Made by a program: the position numbers and the translations under genes
The notes under the pieces: generated by a model
What the model was told of the DNA's origin: nothing
What the model saw: only the letters and a program-made list of their open reading frames with translations
Databases searched by the model: none
NCBI GenBank assembly: GCA_029961685.1
Contig: JARWKL010000008.1
Coordinates: 37,086,144 to 37,150,143, forward strand
Source of the DNA: Aristolochia californica
Taxonomy: Eukaryota; Streptophyta; Magnoliopsida; Piperales; Aristolochiaceae
Direction: 5' to 3'
DNA length: 64,000 nt
In this document: piece after piece, positions 45,871-59,120 of the stretch
Layout: the number at the start of each line of letters is the position of its first letter
Position numbering within the stretch: position 1 is the stretch's first letter

Positions 45871-47448
45871 AGCCCAAAAGTTAGTTAACTCCAAAAAATT
45901 GTGGTCACCTCAAAAAACATTATACTTAATTTTGTTTAATTATATCATTACTACGGTTAGAATCTTCTTATTATGAAGGTAGTGGTTATTTTCTCTTCTT
46001 TTGATTCCCCATTAACATTTTACTTGGCAACCTATTTCTTACTTTTTTTTTTTACTCTCGTTTGCCCCCTTTTTGGCCAACACTTTGGTGCATTGCTTTG
46101 GTTGGTCCAAAAATTCAACATGAGCATTTGCCACTCAATAGTCAAGTCCAAATTTTGTCCATTTCATACCCAAGCTAGCCAACTTCATTGGGCCATTTTC
46201 ATTCCCAAGTCAAGTCATGGTGGCTTCCACTTCCAACCTATTGGATTTCAGTTTTTGTTATATTGTTGTAAACTTCAAAAAGGAAAAAAAAATAAAAAAA
46301 CCTTCATAATCCTTGTCCAGGCTAATACTTGTGTAACCCCATACTTATGTTTCTAGACTAAAGGCATATCTGAATTCAATAGAGAATGTAAAGTCGCTCT
46401 CTTAATAAAGTTTTAAAATTATTTTTATAAATAAAAATAACAATTTGCAATTATGAAAATTCAAAGTGGTCCATGCATCGCTTAATTAATAACTCGTACA
46501 ATGATGATAATATCAAGGTCTCTTTTTTTATATACAAAAATTAATCCCTCTATTAAGAAAAGCGAGGATCTTTTAAAGTTAAGTTCAATTAAAAAAATTA
46601 AACCTCACTTTTTTTTTTTTTTCAATTTTAACTTTTCCTGTGTGCATTGAAGCGTCCTCTTATTAACACTCTTTATTTGTAACAAGGTGTTAACACTCTT
46701 TATTTGTAACTTTTCTCGATTCTTCAAGGTGTTAAGAGGTTTTTGACTTTTGGTTTAATAAAAGAAAGAGTCTTCCTCTAAAAGGCTAGTTGGCGATAAC
46801 TCTAGTTACCTGCTCTTTTATGGGTTTGAATTTCTTTTCTTCAAGTGACAAACCTGTAAATCTCTACATAACAATGAAGTAATTTTTTTTGTTTCCACTA
46901 AGAAGCAACGTCCAGGATCCTTGAATATCACGGAATTTGACTCTTTTAGATGTAGACATACGGACCATTTCCATATTTTAGATCAAACATAAATTGTCCA
47001 TTTGTGTGTTTTTACTTGTTACTAGATGGTGTGTTTGTGTTGAAAAGTGTAGAAAAAATTATATAAAAAAAATCTTTCATTGATCAGATTTTCTGGTATT
47101 TGTGATATTTTTGGGGGTGAAAAATTTTTGAATCGACTCTTTTTTATTCTTCTTTCATTTTATTTTTTCTTTCTTTCTTTTTCCTTTTCTTTTCTTTTCT
47201 TTTCTTTCCTTTTTTTGAAAGAAATTTCTCTTTCCTTTTCTTTTCTCTCCACTTTCTTGTTCCTAACACAGCTTTAACGAAATGAAAGAAATTTTCAGTT
47301 CGATTTGAGAGCTCACAACATAAGTTGTAATCTTCTTTGGTGCTTCTGCTTCTCCTTCACTTTAATCTAAAGAATGATTCTTTACATATCTTTCAGCCTC
47401 TAACATTAGCTTAGTCTTTCTGCTATAACGGCATATGTCTATTTAACC
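45862..47448. repeat. R-block copy D, shortened
   Basis: Leader after the primer site at 45862, collinear with 34981 onward, to about 46640; then a jump to the sequence otherwise found at about 62740 onward (CTTTTGGTTTAATAAAAGAAAGAG). Internal deletion of roughly 2 kb relative to the copy at 59454-63700. Ends with the pyrimidine tract (47130-47240). No gene. Confidence 0.75.
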
Positions 47449-48395
47449 ACTGTAGCCACTTAAACAGGTTCGTTAATGCGTCGTCATTTGGAGAAGAATA
47501 CTTCTCTCGATTTGTTTCAGCCTCCACAGCAGAAACATATTAAAATGCGATCAGCACTTAAAGAAACTCGTTAATGATGCATGTGATCAAATGGATCAGG
47601 CCAAATGGGAAGTAAAAGGATTCCATATTCCCTGAGCCTCCTCCTCTACTGAATCATTTCATGACAAATGGAGTTCATCACCTGTTATCTTCTTAGTTCA
47701 ATGATCTGATTATATAATATTTAAACACCCATCACCAACGTTTCAGCATCAACACTGCTCTCAGAGCTCACTATCTGAAATCCAAACGTGAGAGAATCTT
47801 TTAAAAGATCTGAAGTCACCGATGATGGCAATGACAGTCTATCAAATTGCCCTTAACACCATCTAATATTAAAATAGTGAATGGAAAGGAGTTGACTTGA
47901 ATGATGTTGAGAAAGTTTCAGCTTGATTTGCTGAAAACAGCTTGATGATCTCTTTGTTTGGCATCTGGTGCTACAATCTCCACTTTAATTTAAAGAGTGA
48001 AGCTTTTTATTAAATATCTTTGAGGCTGCACACTGCACAAACAATATTTAAATGGATTGATGCAGTTGGTGCAATTTATCTGGCGATTCCTGGATCCAGT
48101 CTGATTCTTCTGAAATTTTATTCTTGGAAAGCTAGAAAGATGAACACTCTTTGTGAGATTTCAGTTTTGCAAAGTTCACGAACCGGGTACAGAAAAATTT
48201 CACTTTCAGAGTATCAAGATGTTGAGATTCAGAAATGTCTGCCTGATGCCACTGCAACATAAAATATGTGGAGGAAGGGGTGTATTAAAATAGAGATAGA
48301 CTCAAATTAAAAATTGTATCCAACGAGAGTTGTAAAAGCTGCGGACCGTGTTGTAATTCTATAATTGCAATGATGGTGCATACGAGGAAGTTTGA
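47449..48395 (+). promoter_or_regulatory. Duplicated upstream region before the RLP array
   Basis: 47449-47735 is matched by 63723-63917 (shared CTGTAGCCACTTAAACAG, GTCGTCATTTGGAGAAG, ATCTGATTATATAATATTTAAA). A TATA-like TATATAAT lies at 47711-47718. Downstream there is no coding match up to 48395; a 80-codon frame at 48020 is unrecognised. At the other copy the same TATA lies about 71 bases before an ATG. I read this as an RLP promoter whose gene start is lost here. Confidence 0.45.
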
Positions 48396-49215
48396 CTGAT
48401 CAGATCAATGCAGTGTTGCTGCAACTAAAACATCTCCAACACCTAGACTTAAGTGGGAACTCTTTCTATGGAGTTAAAATTCCGAATTTTATCAGTTCCT
48501 AAAAGGAGTTGAGGCATATGGACTTATCGTATGTAGGATTAAGCAGGAAATTTTCTTTCCATCTTGGAAATCTTTTTTATTTTCACTTTTTGGATGTTTC
48601 TTCCAACATAGAACCAAAGGATTCTTCCTCAGATTTGTATGCAGATAGTTTTGATTGGATGATAAATATGCCATCTCTAAAGCACCTAGAGATAAAACAA
48701 TGTTATCCATTTCATGATAGGTTCTCTCTGGTTTCATGTAATTAGTTCACTTTCTTCACTACAGATACTTAAAATGTCAGAAACTAATCTTTCAAGGCCC
48801 GCCGCCACACCCCCCCCCCCCCCCCAAACTCCCTCATTTCTCAATCTTACACAATTGAGTCATTAGGATCTTAGTTCTAACAATTTCCATTCAAACAATT
48901 TTAATTGGTTATTTAATATTACTGCACGTGTCAATTGAGATCAATCATAATGATTTCTACGCCGATATTTCTTCAGAGTTTGCAGAATTGCCTCACTTGG
49001 AGGAGCTCCGATTGTCAGATAATGATAATATCAATATTAACTACTCAAATCTATTTGATGGCAGTTGGAAGAATATTAAGACAATGGACCTTAATGAGGT
49101 GCAACTATATGGAGAAATCCCAGAGTCTATTCGCAATATGACATCTCTTACTAGTCTTGACTAGGGAAATCAAACCATGAAGGGCTTTCTAAGCCAAATG
49201 GAGGAAGAGAGATGT
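48396..49215 (+). pseudogene. LRR receptor-like protein, RLP copy 1, heavily truncated
   Basis: LRR motifs LLQLKHLQHLDLSGNSF, ELRHMDLSYVGL, FLDVSSN and NLTQL-type repeats lie in changing frames, then EINHNDFYADI, YSNLFDGSWKNIKTMDL and ESIRNMTSLTSL. A stop (TAA) falls right after NFISS (about 48500), another ends the last LRR near 49164. Only about 270 codons' worth of the extracellular domain remains. The signal peptide and the tail are missing. RLPs are plasma-membrane immune or developmental receptors without kinase domains. A 16-C homopolymer interrupts it. Confidence 0.85.
48810..48825. repeat. 16-base poly-C tract in RLP copy 1
   Basis: Where RLP copies 2 and 3 have TTTCCCCCCAACACCC, copy 1 has 16 C in a row within GCCGCCACAC...AAACTCCC. 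A slippage expansion that also shifts the frame. Confidence 0.88.
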
Positions 49216-50055
49216 AAATATTTCACCTTTTTTTTTAATCTTTACCAAGTATATATTTGAGAGAAATTATTTTTTCATCTTAGTTTTGTCATTTTATTAA
49301 AAAGAAAAGAACACCATCCAAATTTTCCGTTGAAAATTTCATCCCTTATGGATGTTACTCTTGTTGAAATTGTTATAGAAGTGTTCTTTAACTAGAATTT
49401 CGTAGTGCTAGAAAAGACTTCTTGTTGATATTTTAAATAATAAACTATGGTATTAATGTAATTGACTATATCTATCAAATAATTGTTATGGATATTAGTT
49501 AATTAAAATAAGCTACTATTATGTTAGTATTTTATCATATTATTGAATCTTTTGTAATAATGATCGATCAATCAATTATGGTTGATCGATCATGCTTCAT
49601 ATTTTGCACAGTTCTGATTGATCGATTATAGTCAGTGATTGATTGATCACTCCAATGCCAAATTAAAATGTATATGTTTATAAAGCATGAGAATTTCTCT
49701 CTAAGTGTTTTAATATGTTCCTAAGAGATATGTATGATGATTCTAGACATGTCAATATGCAAATTATATCATAAAGCTCCAATCTCACGAGTACTTAAGT
49801 ACTAGGAGTGTTAATACTCTCTTACAAATATTGACTAATTTAAACTTATGTCTTTGATGCCTGAAATCGAGTCTTCTTATTGTCTTCTTCCTTATGGGTG
49901 CCTCTTCAAGAGATGTTCTTCATTTTGTCTTAGAAGCTTTAAACCTTGAGATGCTCTTGGAGGTTAAGTATCTGAAATACTAGATTTGCAAGTTATTAGC
50001 TCAATTAAATTTTATTATCATAAAAAACAATGTGGGAGTCAACACTAAAAAATCT
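49216..50055. other. Non-coding insertion between RLP copies 1 and 2
   Basis: AT-rich. Contains repeated GATCGATC words (49560-49630, with GATCGATCATGC) that also occur at 10500-10530, suggesting a retroelement LTR fragment. No protein recognised and no boundary fixed. Confidence 0.5.
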
Positions 50056-52510
50056 AGAAAGACTGATCAGATCAATGCAGCATTGCTGCAACTAAAACAT
50101 CTCCAACACCTAGACTTGAGTGGGAACTCTTTCTATGGAGTTAAAATTCCGGATTTTATCGGTTCCTGAAAGGAGTTGAGGCATTTGGACTTATCGTATG
50201 CAGGATTAAACAGGAAATTTCCTTTCCATCTTGGAAATCTTTCTTATCTTCACTTTTTGGATGTTTCTTCCAACATAGAACCAAAGGATTCCTCCTCACA
50301 TTTGTATGCAGATAGTCTTGACTAGATGCTAAATATGCCATCTCTGAAGCACCCTAGAGATGAACAATGTTATCCTTTCCATGATAGGTTCTCGCTGGTT
50401 TCATGTAATTAGTTCACTTTCTTCACTACAAATACTTGAAATGTCAAAAACTTCTCTTTCAAGTTTCCCCCCAACACCCTCATTTCTCAATCTGACACAA
50501 TTGCGTCATTTGGATCTTAGTTCTAACAATTTCCATTCAAAAAAAATTCTAATTGGTTAGTTAATATTACCGCACTTGTGTCAATTGAGATCAATCATAA
50601 TGATTTCTACACCGATATTTCTTCAGAGTTTGCATAATTGCCTCACTTGGAGGAGCTCCAATTGTCAGATAATGATAATATCAGTCAATTACTCAAATCT
50701 ATTTGATGGCAGTTGGAAGAATATTAAGACAATGGACCTTAGTGAGGTGCAGCTATATGGAGAAATCCCATAGTCTATTCGCAATATGACATTTCTTACT
50801 AGTCTTGACTTGGGAGTATGAAGAGGGAATCAAACCATGAAGGGCTTTCTAAGCCAAATGGGAAACTTACACAACCTGCAAATTTTGTTCTTAAGAGGTT
50901 TTGAAACTCTGATTGTGTCGATGGTTGATTGGGTATTCTCATGAAAAAATTTAGCCTACTTATGCATCTTGGATACTAGATTTCCTAGACTTATCCCTAC
51001 ATGTTTAGCAAAACTCTCATGTCTAGACTTTCTTATGATTGCAAATAGTATACTGGGAGGTCTTGTGCTTGAAAAACATTTCCGAAGTCTAGAGTTACCT
51101 AACCGACCTATACCTATTGCTAAGTTCACTAGATTTCATCTTCCAATAGATTGGGTTCCTCCTTATCAAGCTATATCTCTCAATCTTGGATCTTCTCGTC
51201 TGGGCACACAATTTTCTCTATGGCTTCAAACTACAAAAAAAAGTCATTGTCCTAGATCTCTCTCGATGATCTGTGGTAAATGTGCCATCGTCGTTTTGGA
51301 ACATCACTCCTCATCTTCGATATTTGAACCTTAGTTTGAACAATATTTCAGGTTCACCTCCATACAATACACTTGTCGCTTATCCAGAAGTAATTGTTGA
51401 TCAAAGCTACAACAAGTTCACAGGTCCCATAACTTTTCTCATAGACCCCATTAGTTTTCTTGATATGTCACACAAATCAATTTTCGGGGGTCATTCCTCC
51501 ATTATTTGGTAAGATTAAGGGAATAGAAATTCTAAATCTTTTCCATAACAATCTCACTAGAGGTGTGCCTCCAACCATGGCTAATCGTGGATCTCTTGAG
51601 GTGCTTGATTTGAAGTTAAACCATTTATCTAACAATAGGCCATAGTCTTCCATTTAGTTTGTGAATATATGAAGCTTGCACCTTGAGAAGAATAAACTCT
51701 CAAGAAAAATTCCTTTATTTTTGAAAGATTGTACTGATTTGTAAACTCTTGACCTTAGTGGGAACGAATTCAGTGGAAGCCTTCCAAATTGGATTGGTAT
51801 AAATGTTGTGTAACCTTTGAATACTACAACTAAGGTCCAACATGTTTACTGGAACTATCCTATAACTATGGAATTTGGGTTATTTGCAAGTACTTGATGT
51901 ATCACATAATGGCCTGATAGGAGGTATTTCTAGAGGTATAACAAATTTTGCAGCCATGAGAACCAAACATATTACAAACAATACACTGGACTATAGGGGG
52001 TGAGGGGCAACACCATGTATTACCAAGAAAAGGTTGATGTGTCAAAGAATGGGTTTTTATATAAATACACTACTACTCTTTCATTGGTTATTTCTTTAGA
52101 TCTCTCTAACAACAATTTGGTAGAAACAATCCCATAAGAAGTTGGAGACCTTATTGGTTTAAGTGCTTTGAACTTGTTGGAGAATCAATTTTTTCGGGAA
52201 GCTCCCGCAAAACATTCGGAAACTGCATCAATTAATAAATATGGATTTGTCAAAAGTTTGAAGACGGGTCTAAAATGAGATAAATCTATTTTGGCATTGC
52301 TCCTAGATTTGTGATTGGCTTCCTAAGTTTCTTTGGAATTTTACTATTCAAAAGGTCTTGGAAAATTACGTATTTCCTATTTGTAGATAGTTTACGAGAT
52401 TGGTTTCGTTGGAAATAGAAATTAATATTTCCAAAGCTCCAAAAATATTCACTAGATATGGCTTTTTTTTCCTTTGTAACTCATCTTTCATCAAATGCAA
52501 ATGTCATTCA
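50056..52510 (+). pseudogene. LRR receptor-like protein, RLP copy 2, longest, broken
   Basis: Begins like copy 1 (TDQINAALLQLKHLQHLDL). LRR motifs include ELRHLDLSYAGL, LGNLSYLHFLDVSSN, SSLSSLQILEMSKTSL, FWNITPHLRYLNLSLNN, IEILNLFHNNLT and VISLDLSNNNLV. The tail is kept after a frame break: an acidic EDGSKM stretch at 52259, the hydrophobic segment FGIAPRF-VIGFLSFFGILLF, then KRSWKITYFLFVDSLRDW (52280-52410), as in RLP membrane anchors. Stops at 50168, 50326 and 50941, plus frameshifts, make it dead. The N-terminal signal peptide is not seen. Confidence 0.88.
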
Positions 52511-54655
52511 ATAATATTTTTTCCTCAATAATTTAGTAGGGTTTTTCGAAATACATTGACATTCTTTTTTTTTTTTTTGTCTTTAAAAATTTTTTCAAAA
52601 GACAAAAGGTAATGTATGTCTTCTTTGGTATCGAAATAATGATTATCATAAATATTGTTCTTCTTCTTATAGTAGAGAATTCAACAACCCAAAATTGAGT
52701 TTATTGCCAATGGAGCCTAAGGGAAGAAGGAAAACTAAGCAAAGTAAAGATACAACACCCAAGAGAGTGTATGGTGATATTCTATGGAAGAAAGATCGAG
52801 ATTGTTTAGTTAAAGTATAAGTGATTATAAGATGAGTCCGTGACCACATAGTCCATGCCAATCACAAAAATCAATAATCAGTTAAAAGGAAGATGTTGAA
52901 TGCTCTATTATAAATCTGAATCATACTAACCAATTGGCCCTTGAGATGTTCGTGAATGTTTTATGTAAAATCAGGACTGGATAGGTCAAGTGAGTCGGGT
53001 TCAACCATGCCATTTGCCTTGACCAAGTCAAGTTTTTAGCGGAGGTTTGAACTTAAAACCTAAAATAATTAATTACATAATTAAATATAACACCACAAGA
53101 CAAAAGAGGCTTTGCTTTTGTCAACATAAGCCACCTTATCTAGCATAAATAATATTTCACTGGTAGAGTAACCAAAAAAAAACATCGAAAAATGATTTTC
53201 TGCTAGTAGATTTATGACAAATTCATGGAAGGAAATACTATTTTTCAGTAGAATTACTTTTCAGTTGAAATCAACTTTTTGGGTACAGAAAGTCTTTTTG
53301 AGAAATATTGTTTTGATGGAAAATATTTTCCACCAAAAAATTTATTTATAATATTTTTTGGTGGAAATAATTTTCATAAAAATATTTTTTAATAAAAAAA
53401 TGTAAACCATCATGGTGGTGTTTATTTTCTGCGACAAAAATTTTCCCATTTTGGTAAAGAAAAACTTTTCTACAAAAAAATTCTTTATTTAAGAGAAATT
53501 TCATGTTCTTCAAAAGTTTTTAAATTTCTTTTTCCATGGAAGTATGATTCCGCTATGAAAGATCATCTACTATGGTGGAATTCTACTTCCGTTGAGCAAC
53601 CCCCCACACCCCCCTCTCCTTCTCACAAACCATTTGAGTGAAAGCGAGTGTGCTTACATGTTGGTAACAACTTAGGTCGAGAGTGAGATCGGTGACGGCC
53701 CATGCCAAGAGGGAAATTGGCAACGAGATACGATGATCTGTAGTGGCAAGTCAATGAGTTTATTTTTAACATTTTCTATTTGTTTTTTCATGTGCAAGGT
53801 GATCGAATTTTGAGGTACATGTAAGTTGGTAGTGTGGGGTCCCTTTTGAGGGGGATTCAGTATAGGTAGGGGTAGGGTCTTAATTGGGGGAACACGGGTG
53901 CTCAGGTTCAAGAGCACAATGAGCAGTATTATAAATATAATTTTAAAAAATTCAAAATTTTAATTTGTAATATATGTTAAAAACATAATAATTCAATCAT
54001 AGATTAAATAATTAAACTATAACAAAATTTTAATTAGTTCAATATTATTTTAAAATATTAATTATTTAAACAATACTAATAAAAAATTAAATTAAATTAA
54101 ATTTATTTTATTTATTTATTTATATTTTTAAACTACATAATTAACAACTATTTAATTAAAATAAAAAGTAAATAAATTATAGCAATTATCTTGAATATAA
54201 AAATTGACAATTCATTTTGTGTAATACTAATAAATTATAAATTAGTTGATTAAATTTAAATAATAATTCATTAATCTAAATTTTTGGTAATAATTAATAA
54301 TTAAAATAATTGAAATTTAACTCAATTAAATTATGTGCATTAAAATATAATTTAATTAAATCATATTAATTAACTACAATTATCATGCCTCTCTCTATCA
54401 CTCTCTTTCTTTTGTCGGATCCAACTAATAGACTCAGATTTGTTTACTAAACTCAACTACCAATGATTTTTCAAGTAAACTTATTTTAAGTGAATAATTA
54501 ATTCTCTCTACACTTTCTTACCTAGCTATGACTTTTTCTATGCATATAGACACACTCCTACAGATTTTATATCATTTTCATAGGTGATACTTGAATATTT
54601 TATAGTTTTGTTCTCTTTATTCTAATGGAAATGTCTTTGTGAACTTTGAGCATTT
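52511..54655. repeat. Spacer between RLP copies 2 and 3, repeated after copy 3
   Basis: Collinear with 57020-59120, so RLP plus spacer form a tandem unit of about 4.56 kb (the LRR start word GACTTRAGTGGGAACTC is at 50114 and 54671). Inside are a transposon-like segment (53090-53620, with a near-CACTA start ACACCACAAGACAAAAG) and a strongly AT-rich stretch (53930-54380). No gene. Confidence 0.85.
53327..53367. repeat. 15-bp perfect hairpin
   Basis: Arms TTTCCACCAAAAAAT (53327-53341) and ATTTTTTGGTGGAAA (53353-53367) with an 11-base loop. In the second spacer (near 57825-57860) the arms are imperfect. Nearby sequence shows more TTTCCACC / GTGGAAA words, as in fold-back transposon remnants. Confidence 0.85.
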
Positions 54656-57030
54656 TAGTCTATCCGGTCAAGACTTAAGTGGGAACTCTTTCTATGGAGT
54701 TAAAATTCCGGATTTTATCAGTTCCTAAAAGGAGTTGAGGCATATGGACTTAATGTATGCAGGATTAAGCAGGAAATTTTCTTTCCATCTTGGAAATCTT
54801 TTTTATTTTCACTTTTTGGATGTTTCTTCCAACATAAAACCAAAGGATTCTTTCTCACATTTGTATGCAGATAGTCTTGACTGGATGCCAAAGAAGACAT
54901 CTCTGAAGCACCTAGAGATGAACAATGTTATCCTTTTCGTGATAGGTTCTCTCTGGTTTCATGTAATTAGTTCACTTTCTTCACTAAAGATACTTGAAAT
55001 GTCGGAAACTTCTCTTTCAAGTTTCCCCCCAACACCCTCATTTCTCAATCTTACACAATTGCGTCATTAGGATGTTAGTTCTAACAATTTCCATTCAAAA
55101 AAAAATCTAATTGGTTAGTTAATATTACTGCATATGTGACAATTGAGATCAATCATAATGATTTCTATGCCAATATTTCTTCAGAGTTTGCAGAATTGCC
55201 TCACTTGGAGTAGCTCCGATTGTCAGATAATGATAATATCAGTGTCATTTACTCAAATCTATTCGATGGCAGTTGGAAGAATATTAAGACAATGGACCTT
55301 AATGAGGTGCAGCTATATGGAGAAATCCCAAAGTCTATTCACAATATAACATCTCTTACTAGTCTTGACTTGGGAAATCAAACCGTGAAGGGCTTTCTAA
55401 GCCAAATGGAAACTTACACAACCTACAAATTTTGTTCTTAAGAGGTTTTGAAGATCTGATTGTGTCGATGATTGATTGGGTATTCTCATTAAAAAATATA
55501 GCCTACTTATGATCTTGGATAGTAGATTTCCTGGACCTATCTCTACTTGCTTGGTAGAACTCTCGTCTCTAAAATTTCTTACGATTGCAAATAGTATGAT
55601 AGAATGTCTTGTGCTTGGAAAGCTTCCAAAGTCTGAGTTACCTAACTGACCTATACCTATTGCTAAATTCACTAGATTTTGTCTTCCAATAAATTGAGTT
55701 CCTCCATTTCAAACTATATCTCTTGATCTTGGATCTTCTCGTCTTGGCACACAATTTCCTCTATGGCTTTAAACTAAAAAAAAAAGTCAATGTCAAAGAT
55801 ATCTCTTGATGATCTTAGGTAAATGTAACATCATCGTTTTAGAACATCACTCCTCATCTTCGATATTTGAACCTTAGTATAAATAATATTTTAGATTTAC
55901 TTCCATACAATACACTTGTCACTTATCCAGAAGCAATTATTGATCTAAGCTACAATAAGTTCACAGGTCCCATAACTTTTTTCACATACCCCATCATTTT
56001 TCTTGATATGTCATACAATCAATTTTTGGGGATCATTCCTCCATTATTTGGTAAGAATAAGGGAATAAAAATTCTAAATCTTTTCCATAACAATCTCACT
56101 TGAGGCATGCATCCAACCTTGGATACTTGTGGATCTCTTAAGGTGCTTGATTTGAAGGCAAACCATTTATCTAACAATAGAACAATGTCTTCCATTGAGT
56201 TTGTGAATATAAGAAGTTTGCGCCTTGAGAAGAATAAACTCTCAAGAAAAATTCCTTTACTGATTTGTAAACTCTTGACCTTAGTGAGAATGAATTCAGT
56301 GGAAGTCTTCCTAGTTTGATTAGTGTATGGTTGTCTATCCTTCGAATACTTCAACTAAGGTCCAACATGTTTACTAGAACAATCTCATAACTATGAAATT
56401 TGGGTTATTTGTAAGTATTTGATGTATCACATAATCATCTGATAGGAGGCATTTCTAGAGGTAGAAAAAATGTTTTAGCCATGAGAACCAATCATATTAC
56501 AAACACTAGATTATGGGGGGTGATAGCACCATGTATTACTAAGAAAAGGTCGATGTGTCGATGAATGGGTTTTTGTATAAATACACTACTACTCTTTCAT
56601 TGGTTATTTCTTTAGATCTCTCGAACAACAATTTGGTAAGAACAATCCCATAAGAAGTTGGAAACCTTATTGGTTTGATTGCTTTGAACTTGTCGGGGAA
56701 TCAATTTTTTTTGGAAGCTCCCACAAAACATTGGGAAACTGCAACAATTACTAAATATGGATGTGTCAAATGTTTGAAGACGGGTCTGAAATGAGATTGA
56801 TCTATGCTGGCATTGCTCCTGGATTTGCATTTGGCTTCTAAATTTCTTTGGAATTTTACTATTCAAAAGGTTTTGGAGAATTATGTATTTCCTATTTGTA
56901 GATTGGTTTCGTTGGAAGTAGAAATTAATATTTCCAAAGCTCCAAAATTTTTCACAAGGTATGGCTTTTTTCTTTTCTTCGTAACTCATCTATCATCAAA
57001 TGCAAATGTCATTCAATAATATTTTTCCCT
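54656..57030 (+). pseudogene. LRR receptor-like protein, RLP copy 3, broken
   Basis: Starts abruptly in the LRR word GACTTAAGTGGGAACTC and proceeds like copy 2. Seen are ELRHMDLMYAGL, LGNLFYFHFLDVSSN, SSLSSLKILEMSETSL, YSNLFDGSWKNIKTMDL, ESI/KSIHNITSLTSLDLGN, FLDMSYNQF, IKILNLFHNNLT and ISLDLSNNNLV. The tail after EDGSEMRLIYAGIAPGFAFGF (56778-56840) is the RLP transmembrane segment, followed by FYYSKGF and a short cytosolic piece. Stops occur at 54726, 55068, 55210, 55440, 56101 and 56835, with frameshifts. No kinase. Copy 2 is the closest relative. Confidence 0.88.
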
Positions 57031-59120
57031 TAATAATTTAGGGTTTTCTTGAATACATTGACATTCTTTTTGTTTTTGTTTGTCTTTATAAAAAATTTAG
57101 TGAAAATTTCAAAAGACAAAAAGTAATGTATGTCTTCTTTGGTATCGAAATAATGACAATCATAAATATTTTTCTTCTTCTAATAGTAGAGAATTCAGCA
57201 ACCCAAAACTAAGTTTATTGCCAATAGAGCCTAAGTGAAGAAGGAATACCAAACAAAGCAAAGATACAACACCCAAGAGAACGTATGGTGATATTCTATC
57301 GAAGAAAGATGGAGTTTGTTTAGTTAAAATATAAGTGATTATAAAATGAGTCCATGCCAATCATGAAAATCAATAATTAGTTAAAAGGAAGACGTTGAAT
57401 GCTCTATTATAAATCTGGATCAAACTAACCAATTGGGCCCTTGAGATGTTGTGAATATTTTATATAAATTCAGGACTAGGTAGGTCAATTGTGTCAAGTT
57501 CAGCCATGCCATTTGCCTTGACCAAGTCAAGTTTTTAGCATAAGTTTGCAACTAAACCTAAAATAATTAATTGCATAATTAAATATAACACTACAAGAAA
57601 AAAGAGTTTTTGCTTTCGTCAACATAAGCCACCTTATCTAGCATAAATAATATTTCACTGGTAGAGTAACACAAAAAAATCAAAAAATGATTTTTTGCTA
57701 GTAGATTTATGACAAATTCATGGAAGGAAGTACTTTCTTTAGGCATAATTACTTTTCAGTTGAAATAAACTTTTTGGGGACAAAAAGTCTTTTTGAGAAA
57801 TATTTTTTTTTTACAAAAATTATTTTCCACCAAAAATTATATAATATTTTTTTTGTGGAAATAATTTTCATAAAATATTTTTTAATAAAAATGTAAATCG
57901 TCATGGTCGAATTTATTTTCCACCACAAAAAATTTCCCATTTCGGAAAAGAAAAATTTTTCTACCAAGAAATTCTGTATTTAAGAGAAATTTCGTAATCT
58001 TCAAAAGTTTTTAAATTTATTTTTCCATGGAAGTATAATTCTGCTATGAAATATCATTTACTATGGTGGGATTCTACTTCCGTTGAGCAACCCCCTACAC
58101 CCCCTTCTGTTTCTCACCCATTTGAGTGAAAGCGAGAGTGCTTGCATGTTGGCAACAACTTAGATAGAGAGGGAGAACAGTGACGACCCATGCCAACAGG
58201 GAAATTGGCAACAAGATACGATGATCAGTAGTGGCAAGTCAATGAGTTTATTTTTTAAAATTTTCTATTTGTTGTTTCATGTGCAAGGTGATCAAATTTT
58301 GACGTACATGTAGGTTTGGGGTGTGAGGTCCCTTTTGAGGGGGATTCAGTATAGGTAGGGGTAGGGTCTTAATTGGGGGAACACAGATGCTCAGGTTCGA
58401 GTGCACTACGAGCATTAATCTAAATATAATTAAAAATTCAAATTTTAAATTTTTAATATATATTAAAAATATAATAATTAAACTATAATAAAATTTTAAT
58501 TAGTTTGATTTTATTTTAAAATATTAATTATTTAAACTATATTAATAAAAATAATTAAATGTATTTAATTTAAATTAATTTATTAATTTATATTTTTAAA
58601 CTACATAATTAACAACTATTTAATTAAAATACAAAGTAAATAAATTATAGAAATTATCTTGAAAATAAAAATTGACATTTCATTTTGTGTAATACTAATA
58701 AATTATAAATTAGTTGATTAAATTTAAATAATAATTCATTAATCTAAATTTTTGGTAATAATTAATAATTAAAATAATTGAAATTTAACTCAATTAAATT
58801 ATGTGCATTAAAATATAATTTAATTAAATCATATTAATTAACTACAATTATCATGCCTCTCTATCACTCTCTTTCTTTTGTCGGATCCAACTAATAGACT
58901 CAGATTTGTTTACTAAACTCAACTACCAATGATTTTTCAAGTAAACTTATTTTAATTGAATAATTAATTCTCTCTACACTTTCTTACCTAGCTATGATTT
59001 TTTCTATGCATAAAGACACACTCTTACGGATTTTATATCATTTTCATAGGTGATACTTGAATATTTTATAGTTTTGTTCTCTTTATTCTAATGGCAATGT
59101 CTTTGTGAGCTTTGAGCATT
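57031..59120. repeat. Second copy of the RLP spacer
   Basis: Matches 52511-54655. The CACTA-like start here reads CACTACAAGAAAAAAG at 57589, closer to the plant CACTA consensus than its partner at 53091 (CACCACAAGACAAAAG). I could not find the opposite end. AT-rich 58430-58850. No gene. Confidence 0.82.

Noticed and set aside
48020..48262. 80-codon frame before RLP copy 1 as the RLP N-terminus
   Set aside because: No signal peptide or cysteine-rich N-terminal LRR domain; no similarity to the expected RLP start.
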